From assembly GCA_023387635.1 (NCBI GenBank), contig JAEWHU010000243.1, positions 1-22,883 of the forward strand: DNA of 22,883 nt. Reading direction: 5' to 3'. Below are positions 14,281 to 21,521 of this stretch, one piece after another. The stretch is from Bacillota bacterium (GTDB lineage Bacteria > Bacillota > Clostridia > Lachnospirales > Lachnospiraceae). The translations under genes were made by a program, and so were the position numbers. The notes beneath the pieces are model-generated. The model had not been told where the DNA came from. It did not search any database and was given only the letters and a program-made list of their open reading frames with translations. Numbering within the stretch: position 1 is the stretch's first letter; every line of letters begins with the position of its first letter.

Positions 14281-15189
14281 ATGACAATAGGTAAGAATAT
14301 AAAGGCACTCCGTGAAGGATTAGGTATGACACAGGAACAGCTAGCTGAAAAGTTAAATATTTCATATCAAGCAATAAGTAAATGGGAGAATTCGCAAAGT
14401 GTTCCAGATACAATGATGTTACCAATAATTGCAAAGACATGTTGCGTTACGATTGATGAACTATTTCAGGAAAAGAAAGAAAGTTATGATAATTTGGCAA
14501 GTAAACTTGCAGCGATATTCGAAGATACGAGAAAAAAAGAAGATTTTCAGCAAGCAGAACTGGCATATAATCGCTTATTTACTGAAGGAAAATATAATTC
14601 AAGTGATCTAAAAACATATGGTTATATCAACTGGCTTTATGCATGGACTTGTTTTCATATAGCAGAAGATTATTTTAACAGCGCTATGAAAATGGCAAAA
14701 AATGAAAATGACCGTATTTACAGGGATGCTTTATCCTATAAAATGTGTCTTAAAGTCGATATGGGGCAGATTCAACAAATGATAGATGAACTTATAGATA
14801 AATGTAAAGAAAGACCGGACAGTGTAGTCTTTCGTAACGCTCTAATTACAGCTTATATCAAAGCTAAACAGTATGAAGAGGCTGAACAATTGATTGATGA
14901 AACAATAGAAAAAGGGCATAACGAATGGTTTTTGTATCAAAACAAGGGCGATATTCTACAATCTAGAAACTTATTACATGAAGCATTATCTTACTATGAA
15001 AAAGCATGGGAAATAGATAGTCAAACCTATTGCGATACATTATACTCTTTTGTATGTATCTATAAGCAGATGGGAAACAAAGATAAAGCTATTGAATATT
15101 GTCAGAAATGGATTAGTTGGTATGAAGAACGTGGAGCTATAATCGAAAAAAAGACAGTAGAACGAGAATTGGAAAATCTGCAAAAATAA
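14281..15189 (+). CDS. XRE-family regulator with C-terminal TPR-like repeats
   Basis: Protein of 302 aa. Residues ~4-60 form a Cro/C1-type HTH (IKALREGLGMTQEQLAEKLN, SYQAISKWENSQSVPD), closely similar to the HTH of the XRE-kinase fusion at 5866. The rest is helical with TPR-like pairs: KQYEEAEQLIDETIEKGHNE, NLLHEALSYYEKAWEIDSQT and GNKDKAIEYCQKWISWYEE have the A8-Y11-A20-P/D spacing. TPR domains in such regulators often bind peptides or partner proteins. ATG 14281 is preferred over 14266 because GGAGGG lies between the two. The gene is single, with its own promoter and palindrome. Confidence 0.85.
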   Translation: MTIGKNIKALREGLGMTQEQLAEKLNISYQAISKWENSQSVPDTMMLPIIAKTCCVTIDELFQEKKESYDNLASKLAAIFEDTRKKEDFQQAELAYNRLFTEGKYNSSDLKTYGYINWLYAWTCFHIAEDYFNSAMKMAKNENDRIYRDALSYKMCLKVDMGQIQQMIDELIDKCKERPDSVVFRNALITAYIKAKQYEEAEQLIDETIEKGHNEWFLYQNKGDILQSRNLLHEALSYYEKAWEIDSQTYCDTLYSFVCIYKQMGNKDKAIEYCQKWISWYEERGAIIEKKTVERELENLQK

Positions 15190-15193
15190 ATAA

Positions 15194-15646
15194 GATTATC
15201 GACTTGACTTAGAAAAGAAAGCATGTACAGATTACTCAGTTTCAGAACAAGTAAAGAAAGTCGATGCATCTAATTTTGAACAATATTTGGAATTCCATAA
15301 AGTTAATATAGATGCAAATGCAGGCTATTGGACTGCGGAACGTATATCTGCTCATAGAGATGAGTGGGATATATACGTGGTATATGAGAGCAATACTATT
15401 GTAAGTGCAATATATAGTAAATTAATAAGTAATGATTGCTTAGAAGTATTTGGAGCTTTTTCACACTCTGATACTCATCCAGAGATGTTATTGAGATATG
15501 CAACAATGGACGTAAAACATAAATATCCTAAAATAGAATGTTTTATGATGATGGTTGATATAGGTGATAAAGATTTTATAAAGGCAGCGCATGACATTGG
15601 ATTTGAACAAAAAAGTAGATATTGTTGCTGGGAAAAAATATTATAA
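15194..15646 (+). pseudogene. 5'-truncated GNAT-like acetyltransferase
   Basis: The reading frame is open from just after a TAA at 15191 and reads DYRLDLEKKACTDYSVSEQV and onward, with no ATG, GTG or TTG until TTG 15287, which lacks a ribosome binding site. The 5' end therefore appears to be lost. The remainder (EWDIYVVYESNTIVSAIYSKL, LEVFGAFSHSDTHPEMLLRYA, FIKAAHDIGFEQKSRYCCWEKIL) fits the strand pattern and C-terminal AHDIGFEQ element of a GNAT, although the Q/RXXGXG/A loop is replaced by HSDTHPEML. It starts immediately downstream of the XRE-TPR gene, so it may still be transcribed. If TTG 15287 is used, it would give a 119-aa protein. Confidence 0.5.
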
Positions 15647-15734
15647 AAATAATAAATAATAATTCCTAAAGTGGAAAGTGAGCTTAATTACGTACACGAG
15701 ATACATATCGTGTTGATTTAACTGTACGTCCTAC

Positions 15735-15763
15735 AAAATCCCTTGAATTTCAAGGGATTTTTA
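15735..15763. terminator. bidirectional-type intrinsic terminator
   Basis: AAAATCCCTTG pairs with CAAGGGATTTT around an AATTT loop, giving A- and T-tracts on the two sides. It lies about 90 nt after the truncated GNAT and before the sigma-factor promoter region. The gap 15647-15886 otherwise holds only the promoter discussed with the sigma gene. Confidence 0.75.
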
Positions 15764-15886
15764 TGTTGTTCAGTTATGTGGTAGTATTTTTGTCAATTGT
15801 TTTTTTATAGAAACTGTTATTATATATTGTAACCATCTCAAGTATCACTTGTCTAATAGATGAAGAGGAAAGGAGGGGAGTGGGTG

Positions 15887-16366
15887 ATGGAATTTCAGGA
15901 TATTTACAACTTGCATGAAAAGCAGGTTTATCGATATTTATTAACATTATGTCGTGATGAGTATCTGGCTGAGGAGCTGACTCAGGAAACATTTTATCGG
16001 GCATATCTAAACATTAAGAACTTTCAGGGAAAATGCAGTCTGTACACTTGGCTTTGTCAGATTGCACGCAATACACTGATTAATTATGGGAAGAAAAAAA
16101 GTAATCAGACGCAGGAACTGGATCTTGATAACTGCATTGGTGTTGAGAGTATTGAGAAATTACTGATAGAAAAAGAACAAGCATTAGAGATACATAAAGC
16201 GTTGCATCAGCTTAGTGAACCATATAAGGAAGTATTTACACTTAAAGTTTTTGGTGAACTTAAATATCGGGAAATTGCTGAAATATTTGGTAAAACGGAA
16301 AGTTGGGCGAAAGTCACCTGCTACCGAGCTAAGGAACAGATTCTTAAAGAAATGGAGGAAAAATAG
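15887..16366 (+). CDS. ECF-type RNA polymerase sigma factor
   Basis: Protein of 159 aa. Region 2 spans ~1-70 (EKQVYRYLLTLCRDEYLAEELTQETFYRAYLNIKNF, then CSLYTWLCQIARNTLINYGKKK, the usual W-L--IARN core). Region 4 spans ~100-155 (LSEPYKEVFTLKVFGELKYREIAEIFGKTESWAKVTCYRAKEQI). ECF factors direct polymerase to a small regulon when released from an anti-sigma factor. AGGAGG at 15871-15876 precedes GTG 15884 and ATG 15887; I chose the ATG, but either may be used. The stop overlaps the GTG of the anti-sigma gene by one base. A possible extended -10 (TGTTATTAT, 15815-15823) lies upstream, without a clear -35. Confidence 0.93.
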   Translation: MEFQDIYNLHEKQVYRYLLTLCRDEYLAEELTQETFYRAYLNIKNFQGKCSLYTWLCQIARNTLINYGKKKSNQTQELDLDNCIGVESIEKLLIEKEQALEIHKALHQLSEPYKEVFTLKVFGELKYREIAEIFGKTESWAKVTCYRAKEQILKEMEEK

Positions 16367-17526
16367 TGAAGATATCGTGTAATGTAATGGAGGATATATT
16401 ACCTCTTTATGTAGATGAATGTTGCAGTGAGGATACAAAACAGTTGATAGAAGAACATCTTTTGGAATGTGAACACTGCAATGAGAAATTAACAAAATTA
16501 AAACAACCGATGTTTATACCACAAGAAACAAGTATGGACGAGAAGACCTATGCAAAACACGCAAAAAGAGCGTTTGGAAAACTTCGTAGAAGGTTGGTTA
16601 TTTCAATACTTATGATACTCATATTTTCGATACCACTTACCTGGTTAGGTATTAATGAAGTAAGGGGAGATGGAGTTAGTTATTCTAGTTTGCCATATGT
16701 AATAAGAGGAAATGCACTCCTTGAATCACTTAAGAATGGCAATTACGAGAAAGCATTTTCCTATCTTAATCTTAAGGCTTTGTATGATTGGGAAACGGAA
16801 TTTGAAGAAGTTGATTTAGATTTAATGTATAAACAAGTTAAAATTGGTGGAGATAGTTTCTATATTGATGAGGAAACTTATAATAATGATTATCAAAACT
16901 ATCTTACAGATAAAGATGAAGCTACTTTTTGGAGGTCAATATATCTAAGAGAAAATTATATGATTCCTGTAAATAAAGCAGAATTATATCTGAAAGACTT
17001 AGAAGACATTGAATGGTATAAATTAATGGAATATAAGGTGAATGGAAGAGCTTACTATATTAATGGTGAGTATTTTAGTTACAAGATTGAGAATGTCGGA
17101 AATAGCTTGTTTAGAATCATACCGGATGATTACTATAACCAAGCAAAGAAGCAAATTAAAGAAGAAGAAAAAGAAACAAAAAGAATTATACAGATATTCC
17201 TTGATATGGGCTATGATGGATATGTTGCAGACTATAAGCAACAATGGATTAATAACTTTGAACAATTAAAAGATAAAGGGATAACAATTGAAGGTTATAT
17301 AATTACTTTAATCCATAACAATGATAGTAGATATCAGCTAGATTATCGTCTAAAACTCAACGTTAATGGAGAGATAAACAATGATTACGGTGTTACTTTC
17401 CTTGGAAATGAGAATGGATTTTATCCAAGTGGAGGATTTGTCTCTGGTTTATCCATGGAATATGACCGGGTACCAATAATAAGTGCATTTGGGCATACTT
17501 TAAATTGGCTGTTGTATAATGATTAA
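16366..17526 (+). CDS. zinc-finger anti-sigma factor, membrane-anchored
   Basis: Protein of 386 aa. The N-terminus has the zinc-binding anti-sigma (ZAS) signature H31-X3-C35-X2-C38 with a further Cys at 5. It is followed by a single membrane segment at ~77-95 (LVISILMILIFSIPLTWL) and a ~290-residue extracytoplasmic domain with no recognised fold, rich in Tyr, Asp and Glu. It would hold the ECF sigma factor at the membrane and release it on an outside signal. The start is GTG 16366, overlapping the TAG of the sigma gene (TAGTG), which implies translational coupling. The external domain has no obvious family and probably decides the signal. Confidence 0.87.
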   Translation: MKISCNVMEDILPLYVDECCSEDTKQLIEEHLLECEHCNEKLTKLKQPMFIPQETSMDEKTYAKHAKRAFGKLRRRLVISILMILIFSIPLTWLGINEVRGDGVSYSSLPYVIRGNALLESLKNGNYEKAFSYLNLKALYDWETEFEEVDLDLMYKQVKIGGDSFYIDEETYNNDYQNYLTDKDEATFWRSIYLRENYMIPVNKAELYLKDLEDIEWYKLMEYKVNGRAYYINGEYFSYKIENVGNSLFRIIPDDYYNQAKKQIKEEEKETKRIIQIFLDMGYDGYVADYKQQWINNFEQLKDKGITIEGYIITLIHNNDSRYQLDYRLKLNVNGEINNDYGVTFLGNENGFYPSGGFVSGLSMEYDRVPIISAFGHTLNWLLYND

Positions 17527-17535
17527 TTTCTTGTC

Positions 17536-17572
17536 TGAACCGCTCCCTGTCTACCTGAAAGGGGGCAGTTCA
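17536..17572 (+). terminator. hairpin after the anti-sigma gene, weak terminator
   Basis: GAACCGCTCCC and GGGGGCAGTTC pair over 11 positions with one mismatch and one wobble, starting 10 nt after the stop. No T-tract follows. The next ~150 nt, up to the promoter at 17727, show nothing I can identify. Confidence 0.45.
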
Positions 17573-17726
17573 ACTCCATTCATTTGATGTTATCGGCATA
17601 TAGGATATGAAGGCCAACGAAGCAGGAGCATCAGATTATAATTGTAATTCCGTATAGACTTATATATGCTAGGTCATAACGCTTATCATGAGAAAAGTAG
17701 TGAATTTGCTATATTTATAAAATATC

Positions 17727-17755
17727 TTGCTTTCTATGGAATATTATGTTATTAT
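17727..17755 (+). promoter_or_regulatory. promoter of the leader/ABC ATPase transcript
   Basis: TTGCTT (17727-17732), a 17-nt spacer and TATTAT (17750-17755), preceded by TGT (extended -10). A start near 17762 leaves a leader of roughly 435 nt before the ATPase start at 18197. Confidence 0.6.
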
Positions 17756-17803
17756 ATAAAAGTAAAATTACTTAAAACATTCAGTTAAAGGAGGAATTTG
17801 ATT

Positions 17804-17839
17804 ATGAAAAAGAATATATGGATGGTGAAAAACAATTAA
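17804..17839 (+). CDS. 11-residue leader peptide
   Basis: ATG to TAA encodes MKKNIWMVKNN. It has a near-perfect ribosome binding site, AAAGGAGG (17787-17794), 9 nt upstream, and lies about 40 nt from the predicted transcription start. It is too short to be a functional enzyme. Its position in front of a series of hairpins with T-tracts is the layout of a translation-controlled attenuator, in which stalling or passage of the ribosome decides which hairpins form. The sequence contains no run of one amino acid that would point to an amino-acid sensor; a drug- or ribosome-state sensor would be the alternative. Confidence 0.55.
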   Translation: MKKNIWMVKNN

Positions 17840-17847
17840 CTGAATAG

Positions 17848-18038
17848 GGCATGTGCTTAGCGATGAATACGCTAAAGTTCTGCCATTTTTTAAGTACCTT
17901 TATGAATACTGTTGACTATAGGACGCATTAATGGTGTGTCTTTTTTTGTGCGCAAAAATAGCCATAATTAGTAGGATAGAGCTGCTTATTATGGCTATCT
18001 TTATGCCCATGAAATGGGCATTGCCCATATTCAGGGCA
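17848..18038 (+). promoter_or_regulatory. structured leader with successive hairpins, probable attenuator
   Basis: Four hairpins follow the leader peptide. (A) GGCA...TGCC enclosing TTAGCG/CGCTAA, 17848-17884, then T6. (B) GACGCA/TGTGTC, 17922-17940, then T7. (C) ATAGCCATAAT/ATTATGGCTAT, 17958-17998, 11 bp. (D) TGCCCAT/ATGGGCA, 18004-18020. TGCCC and GGGCA recur at 18022-18026 and 18034-18038, so D has mutually exclusive partners. A and B look like intrinsic terminators ahead of the gene they would control. Confidence 0.55.
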
Positions 18039-18072
18039 TTAGAAGCAATTAAGAAAGGAAAAGGTGATTGAT

Positions 18073-18243
18073 ATGATAGAAAATAAAAAGATAATGATTA
18101 AGAATTTAAATATGATTGATGATTTTAACAAGAAAGAAAGCAAGAATTTTAGAATGGATGCCATTAGCAAATTCGAATTAAAAAGGAGATTACAATTTGA
18201 AAAGACTAAAATATTATTTATTGAATATGAGACCAAACAGTGA
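18073..18243 (+). CDS. small ORF overlapping the start of the ABC ATPase gene
   Basis: ATG to TGA encodes a 56-aa very basic peptide (MIENKKIMIKNLNMIDDFNK...). AAGGTG (18061-18066) lies 7 nt before the ATG. It overlaps the ATPase gene by 47 nt in another frame, and the ATPase ribosome binding site (AGGAG, 18184-18188) lies inside it. Translation of this ORF could therefore expose or block the ATPase start. No family is recognised; it may be a second regulatory uORF rather than a functional protein. Confidence 0.4.
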   Translation: MIENKKIMIKNLNMIDDFNKKESKNFRMDAISKFELKRRLQFEKTKILFIEYETKQ

Positions 18244-20053
18244 AACATATGAAGATATGTATGAAGGAAAGATGTTAGAAACATTTATTGATAAAGATTC
18301 TATTGAACACAACCATGCGCTATATTGGGATGATGAGATTGGATACGAAATTACTAAAAGCAATCGACTTGATTTATCAAAGCCAACGATAACAATTCAT
18401 ATTCCCATGAAGAATTTAAAGGTGGATGATACAAGTACAGCAACCCTTGATTATATCTTCCGCTCTTTTATTCCCTATATAAAAACATTAAATGGACTAA
18501 ATGAGAATAGGAAACGGACAGGGAAGGAAAATGGACATTATTATATTTATGAACCAGGTAATAAGATTCTAAAAAGAAATGTTATAACAACGAATATGGT
18601 TTCCCAGAAGTATTATACCAATCCAACAAAGAATACCATTATTCCAATTGATGAAGCTAATGATGTTCCAGCATACCTTTGTGCAAGTATTATGATTCAA
18701 GTACAATTACCAATTGGAAAGCATAAAAAGTCGGTACAGATGCTAACAAAAGATTTACCAGATGCTGTGAATCGATTTATTGAAGAGTTTAATCTGGATG
18801 GATTGAATCGTGCCTTAGGAATTTGGCAAAGGCAAGAAGAAATAAGAACATGGTTAAAGGAAAGTGAATATTGTGCTTTCGTAGCCAATGGAAGTATTCT
18901 ACCAAGAGAAAAAGGAAGTGACTTCCCGATGGGAAATGCTATTCCATTTCAGTCAACAAAGGAGGATGAAGTGGAAATAGCAGGAATCAAAGGAATGGCA
19001 TTTAAAAAGGGTGTTACAGTTATTACAGGTGGTGGATACTCAGGTAAAAGTACACTACTAGATGCACTAAGTGCAGGAATCTATAATCACATCGAAGGGG
19101 ATGGCAGAGAATATGTTATTACTGATAATTCCGCAATGAAAATATCAGCAGAAGATGGAAGAAGTGTTCGTCATACGAATTTATCACCATTTATTAAATG
19201 GATTCCTGGTGGAAACCCAGCAGATTTTTCTACTGAACATGCATCTGGTTCCACTTCTCAAGCTGCAAATATTATAGATGCCATCAATTGGGGAGTTAGG
19301 CTATTAATGATTGATGAGGATAAGTCAGCTACGAATTTTATGATTCAAGATCCTATTATGAAGGCATTGATTGAAAAAGAACCAATCACTCCATTCGTGG
19401 AAAGGGTACAGGAATTATCAAAGCAAGTGGGAGTTTCTACGATACTCGTCATCGGAGGGAGTAGTGAGTATCTACAAGTATCTGATCGAATCTATATGAT
19501 GAAGGATTATCAGATTCACCAAGTAACAGAGGAGGCAAAGGAGTTACAATCTAGGGGTGCATATCAAATGCAAGATAAGTGTGAGACAAAGATAGCCCAT
19601 GGGGACTATAACAATAGAAACGAGATTGATGCCAACTATTTGACCACGTATCCAGATGAATCTTCTACAGAAGTATTAAAAGTATCAGACCTAGGTTTTC
19701 TGATATTAGGTGAGGAGCAAGTGGATATTCGAATGATTCATGATATCGCATCCATTCCTCAGCTAAATGCAATCGCTTTTCTATTGCGTAAGTTAATAAA
19801 CCGTGTGAATCCAATGAAACGATACCAGATATTTTCTTTTGAGAAGCTAGAGGAAGAACAAACAGAACCCCATTTGATTCACACGCTAGAAGAAGTGGAA
19901 CAATTGTTTGAAGATATTAAACAAGATGGCCTTGAATCTGCTTATTCAACTTTTTTTACGGAATGTGGGCGTTGGATGGATCTTCCGAGAAAATATGAGG
20001 TGTTAGCAGTGCTTAGTAGAATGAGAATGAAAATGGTTAGTAACCTTGAGTAA
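18197..20053 (+). CDS. ABC-class predicted ATPase (COG3044/PF09818 type)
   Basis: Protein of 618 aa. The N-terminal ~230 residues carry the family's own domain, with QRQEEIRTWLKESEYCAFVANGSILPRE near 215-242. The ABC ATPase core follows: Walker A GGGYSGKSTLL (~278-288; most relatives I recall have His where Ser is), KISAEDGRSVRHTNLSPFI, the signature-like ASGSTSQAAN (~348-357) and Walker B LLMIDEDKSATNFMIQD (~369-385). EPITPFVERVQEL, VGVSTILVIGGSSEYL and a ~150-residue C-terminal domain complete it. There is no membrane segment, so it is soluble and not a transporter. The trypanosome RNA-editing factor MRB1590 is, as I recall, a structurally studied relative, hinting at nucleic-acid binding. 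The start is TTG 18197, 8 nt after AGGAG. It is preceded by a long leader and followed by a bidirectional hairpin. Confidence 0.9.
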   Translation: MKRLKYYLLNMRPNSETYEDMYEGKMLETFIDKDSIEHNHALYWDDEIGYEITKSNRLDLSKPTITIHIPMKNLKVDDTSTATLDYIFRSFIPYIKTLNGLNENRKRTGKENGHYYIYEPGNKILKRNVITTNMVSQKYYTNPTKNTIIPIDEANDVPAYLCASIMIQVQLPIGKHKKSVQMLTKDLPDAVNRFIEEFNLDGLNRALGIWQRQEEIRTWLKESEYCAFVANGSILPREKGSDFPMGNAIPFQSTKEDEVEIAGIKGMAFKKGVTVITGGGYSGKSTLLDALSAGIYNHIEGDGREYVITDNSAMKISAEDGRSVRHTNLSPFIKWIPGGNPADFSTEHASGSTSQAANIIDAINWGVRLLMIDEDKSATNFMIQDPIMKALIEKEPITPFVERVQELSKQVGVSTILVIGGSSEYLQVSDRIYMMKDYQIHQVTEEAKELQSRGAYQMQDKCETKIAHGDYNNRNEIDANYLTTYPDESSTEVLKVSDLGFLILGEEQVDIRMIHDIASIPQLNAIAFLLRKLINRVNPMKRYQIFSFEKLEEEQTEPHLIHTLEEVEQLFEDIKQDGLESAYSTFFTECGRWMDLPRKYEVLAVLSRMRMKMVSNLE

Positions 20054-20152
20054 ACGAAGCCACACGGCTATGTGATAGTAATTTGATGGACTAATTTTTT
20101 TATTGTACATTAACAAAATTGCTCTTAACTTATTGTATAAAATATCTTATTT

Positions 20153-20182
20153 ATTGAGCAGGGCTAATTAGCTCTGCTCAAT
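20153..20182. terminator. bidirectional hairpin between convergent genes
   Basis: ATTGAGCAGGGCTAATT is followed by its complement ending GCTCTGCTCAAT, giving a ~13-bp stem with one G-T wobble. It lies between the ABC ATPase gene and the convergent minus-strand gene, about 100 nt after the first stop and 37 nt beyond the second. T-rich sequence flanks both sides. Confidence 0.65.
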
Positions 20183-20218
20183 TGTTACATTTGAAACGCT
20201 TTTATGTAAGGCTCTGAT

Positions 20219-21235
20219 TTAAGAATATAAATTAATCAATAAACATCTAAATGTTAAATCATTAATTACCTTTTCATCCGACCTCCAATCATTTTCCAGT
20301 GCTAACCCTAAATATTGAGTCCATTTTGTAAAATAGAAATGTCTTAGTTTCTTTGTAAATAGTCCATTGTTTTCACTTAAAATTTTATTTACGTATTCGA
20401 TTTGTGTTTTAATAGAAGGTATTTCAAATGCAATACCAAGTCTTGATATTAACTCAGTACGATGAAACCACATCATCCATTCCTTTGCATTAAGGCAATT
20501 CATATCCTCGTTAAAATTGTTCATATAGATTGAAGCAGGTGAGATAATCTGACTCTTATATAGAAGTTTAATATTTGGGATAGGTGATAGTTTTGAAAGA
20601 TTTGATATAGCATTAACTAACATTTCTTTATTATTATCATTTTTCCATATAGTAGTATATGCAAGCAGACGTAGATGATATATACTTGGCCAAATGGCTC
20701 CCTTTTTAAATACCAATTTATTATTGTATATATCATAAATATCGGTAATTTTTTTAACATTACATACATATCTAAATACATCCAAGGCTTCATCTATTTT
20801 TTCAATCACAAAATCATAATGTTCATTTCCGGTGTATGCAAAAACACAAGCTTTGATTAGTGTAGAACCACCTAAATGTAATTCATCTAATGGCTTGCCA
20901 ACTCTGTACATACTTCCTACATCAAAATCTTCACCTTTATTTATTATTGCTTTTAGCCCTTCCTGAATTATAGGATGGCTTGGTTCAACCCCTTTTTCTA
21001 TTAAGTATCTAATACTACATTCAGGTTCATCAACACCATGAAATAATCCTCCAAGCCAACCATCTTCTTTCTTCAAAGAAAATATTCTTAATATTTCTTC
21101 TTCGCTTAGTATCTTTGATTGTAGTGACTGCATATTAGGATTAGAAATATCTTCGCCTAATAGCTCTTTCTTTATTCGATAAGAAATAGATGGGCAAGCC
21201 ATTTCGGCTATGAATACTGCAGTATTTTTAAACAT
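20219..21235 (-). CDS. hypothetical all-helical protein, possibly alpha/alpha-toroid-like
   Basis: Protein of 338 aa with no signal peptide or membrane segment. It starts MFKNTAVFIAEMACPSISYRIKKELLGED. The stretch EDGWLGGLFHGVDEPECSIRYLIEKGVEPSHPIIQEGLKAI resembles one repeat of prenyltransferase/terpenoid-cyclase-like helical toroids (G-L-FHG, then -IRYL-EKG--P-HP-I--GL-AI), and later helices continue in the same style (HLGGSTLIKACVFAYTG). No catalytic motif (DXDD or QW repeat) is visible, so an enzyme role is not supported. ATG 21235 has AAAGGAGG upstream. It is divergent from the coiled-coil gene across a 286-nt gap. Confidence 0.72.
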   Translation of the reverse strand: MFKNTAVFIAEMACPSISYRIKKELLGEDISNPNMQSLQSKILSEEEILRIFSLKKEDGWLGGLFHGVDEPECSIRYLIEKGVEPSHPIIQEGLKAIINKGEDFDVGSMYRVGKPLDELHLGGSTLIKACVFAYTGNEHYDFVIEKIDEALDVFRYVCNVKKITDIYDIYNNKLVFKKGAIWPSIYHLRLLAYTTIWKNDNNKEMLVNAISNLSKLSPIPNIKLLYKSQIISPASIYMNNFNEDMNCLNAKEWMMWFHRTELISRLGIAFEIPSIKTQIEYVNKILSENNGLFTKKLRHFYFTKWTQYLGLALENDWRSDEKVINDLTFRCLLINLYS

Positions 21236-21521
21236 GATGCACCTCCTTTAGAATAACGATATAATACGCTTTTAACAACAAATATGAATACTTCTAATAC
21301 AAATACTACATCAAATTACATAAAATTACCATATTGATTTCAAATCACTGTACTTTTTTATTTTTGTCAAAATACTGATACAAATAATTTAAATTAGGTG
21401 ATAGATTTTGACTCACAAAACAAGTATAATATAATATCAGTTACAGTGATAACTACTGAATAAAAATAAGAATTATTATGAAGTATATACAACAGAGAAA
21501 TAGAAGGGTTTTGGTGATTAA
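21236..21521. promoter_or_regulatory. divergent intergenic region
   Basis: This 286-nt AT-rich stretch separates the minus-strand helical-protein gene from the coiled-coil gene. On the minus strand TATTAT (about 40 nt before ATG 21235) could be a -10. On the plus strand TTGACT and TATAAT-like hexamers occur near 21409 and 21430. I see no strong dyad, so the control of the pair is open. Confidence 0.35.

Noticed and set aside
15807..15814. Octamer ATAGAAAC upstream of the sigma-factor gene, shared with the XRE-kinase dyad.
   Set aside because: The octamer also occurs inside several coding regions (for example near 3962, 4231, 19612 and 21577), as expected in AT-rich DNA; only the perfect dyad at 5798 is meaningful.
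17023..17269. Open frames of 75-80 codons on both strands inside the anti-sigma gene.
   Set aside because: They lie wholly within a well-supported gene, are rich in poly-Lys or poly-Phe from A/T runs, and have no ribosome binding sites.
20186..20213. TTACAT...ATGTAA hairpin similar to the pair around the AraC-methyltransferase gene.
   Set aside because: Only 6 bp pair, the loop does not match, and a strong bidirectional hairpin already lies beside it; not convincing as a third copy.
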